Source: Lawsonibacter sp. (GTDB lineage Bacteria > Bacillota > Clostridia > Oscillospirales > Oscillospiraceae). Taken from it: DNA of 22,791 bases. This document shows positions 14,829-22,019 of the stretch, in pieces (position 1 is the first letter of the stretch; each line of letters begins with the position of its first letter). Below the pieces are notes generated by a model. That model ran no database searches. It was not told the DNA's origin and saw nothing but the letters and a program-made list of their open reading frames with translations. The translations under genes and the position numbers were made by a program. The stretch covers positions 1 to 22,791 of the forward strand of contig JAAWNI010000010.1 in NCBI GenBank assembly GCA_022798855.1, written 5' to 3'.

Positions 14829-14859
14829 GGGGTCCGGATCAGCAATCGGGCCGGACCCC
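14829..14859 (+). terminator. Intra-operon hairpin (attenuator) between dctP and dctQ
   Basis: A perfect 9-bp stem GGGGTCCGG / CCGGACCCC with a 13-nt loop is followed by TGATATTTTC. It is likely a partial terminator or processing site that sets the ratio of receptor to permease. Confidence 0.6.
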
Positions 14860-14889
14860 TGATATTTTCTGAAATGGGAGGGATTTATC

Positions 14890-15402
14890 TTGAAAAAAGA
14901 CAACAAGGCGCTTAGCTTCCTGTCCCAGCTGGACATCTATGTCGCCTGCGCCGCGCTTACCCTTCTGATCGTGTGCACTTTTGTGGGCGTGCCCGCGCGC
15001 TATATCCCCTTTATCCGGCCCTTCACCTGGCTGGAGGAGGTACAGAGCGCCTGCTTGATCTGGATTGTCTTCGGCGCCGCCGGCGCGGCCTTCCGAACCG
15101 GGAGCCACGTGGCCATTGAGATGATTGTGGATCGTCTGCCCGCCTCCGTCCAGAAGGTTTTCCAGGTCCTTATCACCCTTGTGGTCGTTGTGGTCATCGG
15201 CTTTCTGTTCTACCAGAGCATCGGCTTTATCCAGATGTTCCTGCGGAGCGGCCGCGCCACCGCGATCTTGAAAATTCCGTTCAGCCTGATTTATACGATC
15301 TGCCCGGTCAGCTTCATCCTCCAGATTGTCAGCTTTATCACCACGACGGTTCGGGATTGGAACAAGATCGGCACAGAGCAGAAGATGGAGGGGATCGACT
15401 GA
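14890..15402 (+). CDS. dctQ: TRAP transporter small permease (DctQ family)
   Basis: A 170-residue membrane protein with four hydrophobic segments, roughly at residues 17-38, 54-72, 85-108 and 125-150. WLEEVQSACLIWIVFGAAGA and FRTGSHVAIEMIVDRLP are signature segments of DctQ, the small subunit that docks the large DctM permease. The start codon is TTG at 14890 with GGGAGGG 7 nt upstream, and no better start is available. Its stop TGA shares its final A with the ATG of dctM, so translation is coupled. It works with the neighbouring receptor and DctM to import an acid using the sodium gradient. The weak TTG start together with the preceding hairpin fits lower expression than the receptor. Confidence 0.93.
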   Translation: MKKDNKALSFLSQLDIYVACAALTLLIVCTFVGVPARYIPFIRPFTWLEEVQSACLIWIVFGAAGAAFRTGSHVAIEMIVDRLPASVQKVFQVLITLVVVVVIGFLFYQSIGFIQMFLRSGRATAILKIPFSLIYTICPVSFILQIVSFITTTVRDWNKIGTEQKMEGID

Positions 15403-16688
15403 TGCATGGTGTTATTGTTTTATCCGCAATTGTGATGCTGGCGCTTCTGTTTTTAAAGGTTCCCGTCTATATCTCCGTGCTGGGCGGCTCTCTGGTTTAC
15501 TTCATCGCCAACCCCTCGGTCAACAGCATTGTCTTTGCCCAGCAGGCCATCGGCGGCGTGGAGAAGGTCTCGCTGCTGGCCATCCCCTTCTTCGTGTGCG
15601 CGGGCATTTTTATGAACTACACCGGCGTCACCTCCCGGATTATGGACTTCTGCGAGGTGGTCACCGGCCGGATGCGGGGCGGCCTGGCCCAGGTCAACAT
15701 CCTGCTGTCAACCCTGATGGGCGGCCTGTCCGGCTCCAACATCGCCGACGCCGCCATGGAGGCCAAGATGCTGGTCCCCGAGATGGTGAAGAAGGGCTTC
15801 AGCCTGGAGTTCTCCACGGTGATCACCGCCACCTCCTCCATGATTACGCCCCTGATCCCCCCGGGAATCGCCATGATCCTCTACGCCTGCATCGCCAACG
15901 TCTCGGTGGGCAAGCTGTTCATGTCGGGCATCGGCGTGGGCATTGTGCTGTGCGCCTCCCTGATGATTATGACCTCCGTCATCTCCAAAAAGCGGGGCTA
16001 TAAGCGCATGCGGGAGGAGAAGGCAACCCCCAAACAGATCTGGGGCGCCACCAAGCCCGCCATCCTGCCCCTGTGCCTGCCCATCATCATCATCGGCGGC
16101 ATCCGCCTGGGCGTGTTCTCCGCCACCGAGGCCGGCGCCGTGGCCATTGTGTACAGCGCCTTTCTGGGCATCCTCTACAAGACCCTGAAGCTGGAGAACT
16201 GCCTTGCCGGCCTGAAGGAGACTGTCACCACCACCGCCTCCATCATGCTCATCGTCTCCGCCGCCAGCGTCTACTCCTGGGTGCTCACCAAGGAGCAGAT
16301 TCCCCAGGCGCTGACCAACTGGATGATCTCCAATATCTCCAACAAGTACATCTTCCTGCTGTTCTGCAACGTGTTTCTGCTGATAGTGGGCATGTTCATC
16401 GAGGGCAACGCCTCCATGATCATCCTGGTGCCCCTGCTCCACCCCATCGCCGCCGCCTATGGCATCAATGAGATCCAGTTTGCCATGATGTACATCTTCA
16501 ACAACGCCATCGGCGCCCTGTCTCCCCCCATGGGCACCCTGATGTTTGTCACCTGCGGCATCACCAAGTGCAAGACGGCCGCGTTTATCAAGGAGGCGGT
16601 CCCCTTCTATATCCTGCTGTTTATCGACCTGATGCTCTTCACCTTCTTCCCGCCCTTTACCACCCTGCTGGTGGACCTGTTCTATTGA
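15402..16688 (+). CDS. dctM: TRAP transporter large permease (DctM family)
   Basis: A 428-residue, highly hydrophobic permease with about 11-12 membrane segments, the transport-catalysing subunit of a TRAP system. Recognisable DctM features are FVCAGIFMNYTGVTSRIMDF, GGLAQVNILLSTLMGGLSGS (followed by NIADAAM), the helix-breaking TPLIPPGIAMILYA, and LSPPMGTLMFVTCGI near the C-terminus. Length is normal for the family. The ATG at 15402 overlaps the dctQ stop and has GGAGGGG 8 nt upstream; an alternative start 15 codons earlier would overlap dctQ further and encode no hydrophobic sequence. These transporters move a carboxylate with Na+, using the DctP receptor for specificity. It is followed by a hairpin and then the first catabolic enzyme of the second half of the operon. 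Confidence 0.96.
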   Translation: MHGVIVLSAIVMLALLFLKVPVYISVLGGSLVYFIANPSVNSIVFAQQAIGGVEKVSLLAIPFFVCAGIFMNYTGVTSRIMDFCEVVTGRMRGGLAQVNILLSTLMGGLSGSNIADAAMEAKMLVPEMVKKGFSLEFSTVITATSSMITPLIPPGIAMILYACIANVSVGKLFMSGIGVGIVLCASLMIMTSVISKKRGYKRMREEKATPKQIWGATKPAILPLCLPIIIIGGIRLGVFSATEAGAVAIVYSAFLGILYKTLKLENCLAGLKETVTTTASIMLIVSAASVYSWVLTKEQIPQALTNWMISNISNKYIFLLFCNVFLLIVGMFIEGNASMIILVPLLHPIAAAYGINEIQFAMMYIFNNAIGALSPPMGTLMFVTCGITKCKTAAFIKEAVPFYILLFIDLMLFTFFPPFTTLLVDLFY

Positions 16689-16698
16689 TTTTTTTCCG

Positions 16699-16722
16699 TT
16701 CCCGCCCCTGACGGGGCGGGAA
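16699..16722 (+). other. Intergenic hairpin between dctM and uxaB
   Basis: A perfect 10-bp stem TTCCCGCCCC / GGGGCGGGAA with loop TGAC. No T-run follows, so it is more likely an RNA-processing or stabilising hairpin than a terminator. It ends 10 nt before the GGAGG of uxaB. Confidence 0.55.
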
Positions 16723-16745
16723 GGAGCTTATTGGAGGTCAAAACT

Positions 16746-18245
16746 ATGGAAAAATTAAACTACGCCGTGTTGGAAAAGAGCGGCTATTCCGGCTACATCC
16801 TAAAGGACGCGCCTGAAAAGGTCCTCCAGTTTGGCGAGGGCAATTTCCTGCGGGCCTTTGTGGACTATTGGTTCGACCTGGCCAACGAGAAGGCCGGCTG
16901 GAACGGCAAGTGCGTCCTGGTCCAGCCCATCGCCCCCGGCCTGGCCCAGCTGATCAACGAGCAGGAGGGCCTGTACACCCTCTACCTCCGGGGCAGTGAG
17001 AAGGGCCAGAAGGTGGACGACAAGCGGGTGATCTCCTCGGTCAGCCGCTGCCTGAACCCCTATGAGAAGGCCGACTACGAGGCCATGATGGCCGTGGCCG
17101 TCAGCGACGATCTGGAGCTGATCGTCTCCAACACCACCGAGGCCGGCATCACCTACGACCCCGCCTGCCAGAAGGACGACTGCCCCCCCGCCTCCTTCCC
17201 CGCCAAGCTGACTCAGGTGCTCTACCGCCGCTGGAAGGCGGGCAAGCCCGGTGTCATCGTCCTGGCCTGCGAGCTGATCGACAACAACGGCAAAGAGCTG
17301 CTCAAGTGCATCGACCAGTATATCGCCCAGTGGGGCCTGGAGGCAGACTTTGGCAAGTATGTCCATGAGGCCTGCTCCGTCTGCGGCTCCCTGGTGGACC
17401 GCATCGTCCCCGGGCGCATCCGCGACCCCAAAGAAGTGGCCGCGCTGGAGGAGAAGCACGGCTACGCCGACCCGCTGCTGGACGTGGGCGAGTGCTTCGG
17501 CGTGTGGGTCATCGAGGGGGATGAGAAGCTCAACGACATCCTCCCCTTCCGCAGGGCCGGCCTGGAGGACAAGGTCTTTGCCACCCCCGACATGAGCCCC
17601 TACAAAAAGCGCAAGGTGCGCATCCTCAACGGCGCCCACACCGGCTTTGTGCTGGGCGCTTACCTGGCCGGCTTTGACATTGTCCGGGACTGTATGCACA
17701 ACGAGACAATCAAAGGCTTCATGAACAAAATGCTCTATGACGAGGTCATCCCCACTCTGCCTCTGGACAAGGACGACCTGATGAACTTCGCCTCCGCCGT
17801 CCAGGACCGGTTTAACAACCCCTTTGTCAACCATGAGCTGATGAGCATCTCCCTCAACTCCACCTCCAAGTGGCGGGCCCGGAACATGCCCTCCTTCCTG
17901 GGCTATATTGAGAAGATGGGCAAGCTGCCCCCCTGCCTGACCATGTCCCTGGCCGCCTACACCGCCTTCTACAGCAATGACATCCAGGCCCTCACCGAGG
18001 CCGGCCTGGTGTGCAGGCGCCCCAAGGGCGGCGAGTACACCGTCAGCGACGACCGCTGGGTGCTGGAGTTCTACTATGGGCACAGGGACGACGCCCCCGA
18101 GGCGCTGGTCCACGCCGTCCTCGCCAACGAGAGGATGTGGGGCCAGGATCTGACTCAGATTTCCGGGCTGGAGCCGGCCGTGGCTTCCAGTTTGAAGCTG
18201 ATCCGGGAACAGGGCGCCGAGGCGGCCTACGCGTCCTGCCTGTGA
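16746..18245 (+). CDS. uxaB: Tagaturonate reductase (altronate oxidoreductase)
   Basis: A 499-residue member of the polyol-specific long-chain (mannitol) dehydrogenase family. The N-terminal nucleotide-binding segment is VLQFGEGNFLRAFVDYWFD. The family active-site pattern K-x4-N-x2-H is present as KVRILNGAHT (Lys290, Asn295, His298). The ILNGAHT form and the length match UxaB, which reduces D-tagaturonate to D-altronate with NADH. The fructuronate reductase UxuB is the close alternative, but the next gene is an altronate rather than a mannonate dehydratase. The start at 16746 has GGAGG 8 nt upstream; an in-frame TTG five codons earlier is less well spaced. It lies 18 nt before uxaA. With the dehydrogenase at the head of the operon it forms an NADH-neutral pair that epimerises the acid. 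Confidence 0.93.
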   Translation: MEKLNYAVLEKSGYSGYILKDAPEKVLQFGEGNFLRAFVDYWFDLANEKAGWNGKCVLVQPIAPGLAQLINEQEGLYTLYLRGSEKGQKVDDKRVISSVSRCLNPYEKADYEAMMAVAVSDDLELIVSNTTEAGITYDPACQKDDCPPASFPAKLTQVLYRRWKAGKPGVIVLACELIDNNGKELLKCIDQYIAQWGLEADFGKYVHEACSVCGSLVDRIVPGRIRDPKEVAALEEKHGYADPLLDVGECFGVWVIEGDEKLNDILPFRRAGLEDKVFATPDMSPYKKRKVRILNGAHTGFVLGAYLAGFDIVRDCMHNETIKGFMNKMLYDEVIPTLPLDKDDLMNFASAVQDRFNNPFVNHELMSISLNSTSKWRARNMPSFLGYIEKMGKLPPCLTMSLAAYTAFYSNDIQALTEAGLVCRRPKGGEYTVSDDRWVLEFYYGHRDDAPEALVHAVLANERMWGQDLTQISGLEPAVASSLKLIREQGAEAAYASCL

Positions 18246-18263
18246 GATAGGGAGGGCAGCGAT

Positions 18264-19730
18264 ATGGATTCTATCCGCATCTCCCCCCAGGACAACGTGG
18301 CGGTGGCCCTCCATCCCCTGAGCAAGGGCGGCGTCCATCAGGGCGCCACCCTGCTGGAGGATATCCAGCAGGGCCACAAATTTGCCCTCCGGCCCATTGG
18401 CGCGGGGGAGCCCATCATCAAGTATGGCTATCCCATAGGGAGGGCCAAGTGTGGCATCGCCGCCGGGGCCTGGGTGCACGTACACAACGTGGAAACCGGC
18501 CTGTCGGAGGAGGGGGAGTACTCCTATAACCCCGCCCCCTCCGCCCTGGAGGCCAAGCCCCCCCGCACCTTCCAGGGCTATCTCCGCAAGGACGGCCGGG
18601 CCGCCATCCGCAATGAGGTCTGGATCATTCCCACCGTGGGCTGCGTCAACTCCGTTGCCCAGAAGCTGGTCAGGGACAACCAGCACCTGGTGCGGGGCAG
18701 CATCGACGGGCTGTACACCTTCCCCCACCCCTTCGGCTGCTCCCAAATGGGGGACGACCACGCCCAGACCCGCAAACTGCTGGCCGCCCTGGTCCGGCAC
18801 CCCAACGCCGGGGCGGTGCTGGTGCTCAGCCTGGGGTGCGAAAACCTGACCCGCGGCCAGTTCCTGGCCGAACTGGGGGATTACGACCATGACCGTGTTA
18901 AATTCCTCACCTGTCAGGAGGTGGAGGACGAGTATGCCGCGGGCGCCGAGGCGCTTGCGGAGCTGGCCGGCTACGCGGGCCAGTTCACCCGCCAGCCCCT
19001 GCCGGTTTCCAAGCTGGTGGTGGGTATGAAGTGCGGCGGCTCCGACGGCCTGTCCGGCATCACCGCCAACCCCACTGTGGGCCGCTTCTCCGACATGCTC
19101 ATCGCCCAGGGGGGCTCCACCGTGCTCACCGAGGTGCCCGAGATGTTCGGCGCCGAGGGGATTCTCTTTGACCGCTGCGCCAACCGGGCTGTCTTCGACA
19201 AGGCGGTGAAGATGATCGAGGATTTTAAGCACTACTTCACCTCCCACGGCCAGGTGGTCTATGAAAATCCCAGCCCCGGCAACAAGGCCGGCGGCATCAC
19301 CACCCTGGAGGACAAGTCCTGCGGCTGCGTCCAGAAGGGAGGGACCGCCCCCGTGGTTGACGTCATCAATTACGGCGGGCAGGTAGCCACCCCCGGGCTC
19401 AATCTGTTATCCGGCCCGGGCAACGACCTGGTATCCGCCACCGCTCTGACAGCGGCCGGAGCCCACCTGATCCTGTTCACCACCGGCCGGGGCACCCCCT
19501 TCGGCGCGCCCGCCCCCACGGTGAAGGTGGCCACCAACAGCGGCCTGGCCCAACGCAAGGCGGGCTGGATTGACTTTGACGCCGGCCCCGTCGCCAACGG
19601 CGAGCCCCTGGATGCCGCAGGGGAGCGGCTGCTGGATTATGTGATCCAGGTGGCCTCCGGCCAGCAAACCAATACGGAGAAAAATGGCTTCCGAGAAATT
19701 TCCATTTTTAAGGGCGGGGTCGTCCTGTAA
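18264..19730 (+). CDS. uxaA: Altronate dehydratase
   Basis: A 488-residue enzyme that removes water from D-altronate to give 2-keto-3-deoxy-D-gluconate. It has the two-part UxaA layout: an N-terminal SAF domain (about 1-80, with GHKFALRPIGAGEPIIKYG and WVHVHNVET) and a large C-terminal dehydratase domain. Conserved C-terminal segments are GYLRKDGRAAIRNEVWIIPT, FPHPFGCSQMGDDHAQTRKL, GMKCGGSDGLSGITANPTVG and EVPEMFGAEG. Both halves are fused, as in E. coli, rather than split into two genes as in some homologues. Length is normal. A GGGAGGG site precedes the ATG. The enzyme needs ferrous iron in characterised relatives. It is 16 nt before the aldolase gene. Confidence 0.96.
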   Translation: MDSIRISPQDNVAVALHPLSKGGVHQGATLLEDIQQGHKFALRPIGAGEPIIKYGYPIGRAKCGIAAGAWVHVHNVETGLSEEGEYSYNPAPSALEAKPPRTFQGYLRKDGRAAIRNEVWIIPTVGCVNSVAQKLVRDNQHLVRGSIDGLYTFPHPFGCSQMGDDHAQTRKLLAALVRHPNAGAVLVLSLGCENLTRGQFLAELGDYDHDRVKFLTCQEVEDEYAAGAEALAELAGYAGQFTRQPLPVSKLVVGMKCGGSDGLSGITANPTVGRFSDMLIAQGGSTVLTEVPEMFGAEGILFDRCANRAVFDKAVKMIEDFKHYFTSHGQVVYENPSPGNKAGGITTLEDKSCGCVQKGGTAPVVDVINYGGQVATPGLNLLSGPGNDLVSATALTAAGAHLILFTTGRGTPFGAPAPTVKVATNSGLAQRKAGWIDFDAGPVANGEPLDAAGERLLDYVIQVASGQQTNTEKNGFREISIFKGGVVL

Positions 19731-19746
19731 TCAAGGAGGGTTTTTG

Positions 19747-20691
19747 ATGAACGCAGTCAGCCAAACAATTTCCAACATCGGTATCATCCCCGTCATCGCC
19801 TTCAACAGCGTGGACGAGGCCGTCCCCCTGTGCAGAGCCCTGGTGGCCGGCGGCCTGCCCGCCGCCGAGGTCACCTTCCGCACCGCCTGCGCCGAGGACT
19901 GCATCAAGATCATTAACCAGGAGGTCCCCGACATGCTGCTGGGGGCGGGCACCGTCCTCACCGCGGACCAGGCCGACCGGGCTATGGCCGCCGGCGCCAA
20001 GTTCATCGTCGCCCCGGGCTACGACCCCAAGGTCACCCAGCACGTCATCGACAGGGGAGGGCTGATGATGCCCGGCACCGCCACCGCCGGCGAGATGCAG
20101 CAGGCCATGAACCAGGGCTGTGAGGTATTGAAGTTCTTCCCCGCCGAAGCAAACGGCGGCGTGGCCATGCTGAAAAACATCGGGGCGGCCCTGAAATCCG
20201 CCAAATGGATGTGCACTGGCGGCGTCAACGCCAAGAACGTGAACGACTACCTGGGCTACAGCCAGATCGTGGCCGTGGGCGGCACCTGGATGTGCAAGAG
20301 CGACATGATCAAGGCCGGCAAGTGGGACGAGATCACCGCCATCTGCAAGGAAGCCGTCCGCACCATGCTGGGCTTCTCCCTGGCCCACGTGGGCGTCAAC
20401 TGCGCCAACGAGGGGGAGGCGGAGCAGACTGCCAAGACCTTGTGCGCCCTCTTCGGCCTGGAGTATAAGGCGGGCAGCTCCTCCATCTTCGCCGGCAGCG
20501 CCGTGGAGTGCATGAAGGCCCCCTACCTGGGCAAAAACGGCCACATCGCCATCGCCACCAACAACCTGGACCGGGCCGTCTACCACCTGGGCCGCCAGGG
20601 CGTGGAGTTCGACGAGTCCACCCGCAAGCCCAAGGCCATCTACCTCAAGGGCGAGGTGGGCGGCTTCGCCATCCATTTGGTGCAGAAATAA
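19747..20691 (+). CDS. eda: KDPG/KHG aldolase fused to a C-terminal VOC (glyoxalase-like) domain
   Basis: A 314-residue fusion. Residues 1-205 are a class I aldolase that cleaves 2-keto-3-deoxy-6-phosphogluconate to pyruvate and glyceraldehyde-3-phosphate. Glu41 and Arg45 lie in AAEVTFRT, the Schiff-base Lys129 in EVLKFFPAEANGG, and the phosphate-binding turns in MPGTAT and CTGGV. Stand-alone enzymes end near residue 210. Here about 107 further residues begin LGFSLAHVGVNCANEGEAEQ and finish GEVGGFAIHLVQK, a beta-alpha-beta-beta-beta pattern of the vicinal-oxygen-chelate superfamily. His214, Glu254 and His310 are plausible but unproven metal ligands. The start at 19747 has AAGGAGG 7 nt upstream; a longer upstream frame overlaps uxaA. 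The VOC domain's role is unknown; it could act on a side product or tune the aldolase. Confidence 0.9.
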   Translation: MNAVSQTISNIGIIPVIAFNSVDEAVPLCRALVAGGLPAAEVTFRTACAEDCIKIINQEVPDMLLGAGTVLTADQADRAMAAGAKFIVAPGYDPKVTQHVIDRGGLMMPGTATAGEMQQAMNQGCEVLKFFPAEANGGVAMLKNIGAALKSAKWMCTGGVNAKNVNDYLGYSQIVAVGGTWMCKSDMIKAGKWDEITAICKEAVRTMLGFSLAHVGVNCANEGEAEQTAKTLCALFGLEYKAGSSSIFAGSAVECMKAPYLGKNGHIAIATNNLDRAVYHLGRQGVEFDESTRKPKAIYLKGEVGGFAIHLVQK

Positions 20692-20719
20692 AGGGCTTTA
20701 GGGTCCCTGATGCCGTTCT

Positions 20720-20812
20720 GTAGGGGCGGATATCATCCGCCCGTGGCTCTGTGAAACGGGCGGGTAATACCCGCCCCTACACAAACGGGGCGGCACAGAG
20801 ACCGCCCCCTAC
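20720..20812. repeat. Palindromic GC-rich repeat inside the operon, between eda and kdgK
   Basis: An outer stem GTAGGGGCGG / CCGCCCCTAC (20720-20729 and 20771-20780) encloses two tight hairpins, GGGCGGAT-ATC-ATCCGCCC and GGGCGGGT-AAT-ACCCGCCC. A third hairpin GGGGCGG / CCGCCCC follows, ending CCGCCCCCTAC. CTCTGTG and CACAGAG form a further long-range pair. The motif looks like dispersed palindromic repeats of gut Clostridia. It will fold in the mRNA and may separate eda from kdgK expression. Confidence 0.65.
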
Positions 20813-20836
20813 AAAATAAATTAGGAGGAAACCATC

Positions 20837-21865
20837 ATGGCAAAAGTAATCACCTTCGGTGAGCTGATGATCCGGCTCCAGCCCTACAACTACGAGCGCT
20901 TTGTCCAGGCCGACCACCTGGAGTTCTCCTTCGGCGGCGGCGAGGCCAATGTGGCCGTCTCCCTGGCCAACTACGGGATGGACGCGGCCTTTGTTACCAA
21001 GCTCCCCGCCCACGCCATCGGCCAGGCGGCGGTCAACTCCCTGCGGCGGTACGGCGTGGACACCAGCAAGATCGTCCGGGGCGGCAACCGGGTGGGCATC
21101 TACTTCAACGAGAAGGGCGCGTCCCAGCGGGGCAGCGTGTGCATCTATGACCGGGCCCACTCCGCCATCCAGGAGGCCACGGTAGCCGATTTCGACTGGG
21201 ACAAGATTTTCGAAGGGGTGGAGTGGTTCCATTTCACCGGCATCACCCCGGCCCTGGGCCCCAACGTGGTGGACATCTGCCGGGAGGCCTGCAAGGCCGC
21301 CAAGGGCAAGGGCATCAAGATTTCCTGCGACCTGAACTACCGGGGCAAGCTGTGGACCCGGGACCAGGCCCGTCAGGCCATGACCGACCTGTGCCAGTAC
21401 GTGGACGTGTGCATCTCCAACGAGGAGGACGCCAAGGATGTGTTCGGCATCGAAGCTGAGGACACCAACATCACCGGTGGAGAAATCAACCACGAGGGCT
21501 ACAAATCGGTGGCCAAGCAGCTGGCCGACAAGTTTGGCTTTGAGAAGGTAGCCATCACCCTGCGGGAATCCCACTCCGCCTTTGACAACGGCTGGTCCGC
21601 CATGCTCTACGACGCGGCCAGCGGGGAATACTGCTTCTCCAAAAAATACGAGCTGCACATCATCGATCGGGTGGGCGGCGGCGACTCCTTCGGCGGCGGG
21701 CTGATCTACTCCCTGCTCACCGGCAAGGACACCCAGGCGGCAGTGGAGTTCGCCGTGGCGGCCTCCGCCCTGAAGCACTCCATCGAGGGGGACTACAACA
21801 TGGCCACCGTGGCCGAGGTGGAGAAGCTGGCCGGCGGCGACGGCTCCGGCAGAATCCAGCGGTAA
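20837..21865 (+). CDS. kdgK: 2-keto-3-deoxygluconate kinase (PfkB family)
   Basis: A 342-residue ribokinase-type sugar kinase that phosphorylates KDG to KDPG with ATP. The N-terminal signature is FSFGGGEANVAVSLANYG. The catalytic motif is DRVGGGDSFGGGLIYSLL with base Asp283, a GGGD variant of the usual GAGD. CDLNYRGKLW and CISNEEDAKDVFGI match the PfkB mid-region, and WFHFTGITPAL matches KdgK-type enzymes. Length is slightly above the usual 310-330 residues. A TTAGGAGG site lies 8 nt before the ATG. It is the last gene of the operon, 145 nt after the aldolase with a palindromic repeat between them, and is followed by a strong terminator. The pathway order (kinase before aldolase) does not match gene order. 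Confidence 0.95.
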   Translation: MAKVITFGELMIRLQPYNYERFVQADHLEFSFGGGEANVAVSLANYGMDAAFVTKLPAHAIGQAAVNSLRRYGVDTSKIVRGGNRVGIYFNEKGASQRGSVCIYDRAHSAIQEATVADFDWDKIFEGVEWFHFTGITPALGPNVVDICREACKAAKGKGIKISCDLNYRGKLWTRDQARQAMTDLCQYVDVCISNEEDAKDVFGIEAEDTNITGGEINHEGYKSVAKQLADKFGFEKVAITLRESHSAFDNGWSAMLYDAASGEYCFSKKYELHIIDRVGGGDSFGGGLIYSLLTGKDTQAAVEFAVAASALKHSIEGDYNMATVAEVEKLAGGDGSGRIQR

Positions 21866-21926
21866 GCTTTTCGACAAATTCCCGCCCCTTCCGGGCAATG
21901 TCATTAAATTAAGGATTTCCTGCACC

Positions 21927-21980
21927 TGAAAAAGCGCCCACCACCTTTTGAAAATGTAAAAGGTGGTGGGCGCTTTTTCA
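21927..21980. terminator. Bidirectional intrinsic terminator after kdgK
   Basis: A perfect 23-bp stem (left arm 21927-21949, right arm 21958-21980, core GCGCCCACCACC / GGTGGTGGGCGC) with an 8-nt loop and A/T-runs on both sides. It ends the operon on the plus strand and the SLH gene on the minus strand. Confidence 0.95.
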
Positions 21981-22019
21981 TGGCCCTTATGCTGTTAAAA
22001 CATCGGAAACTACTCGAAT

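Noticed and set aside
16800..19247. 815-codon minus-strand frame across uxaB and uxaA
   Set aside because: It is an antisense artefact of GC-rich codon use; it crosses two well-supported genes and resembles no domain.
21869..21875. Single TTCGACA (Spo0A box on the minus strand)
   Set aside because: An isolated copy of a 7-mer is expected by chance in this much sequence, and it lies downstream of kdgK with no promoter beside it.
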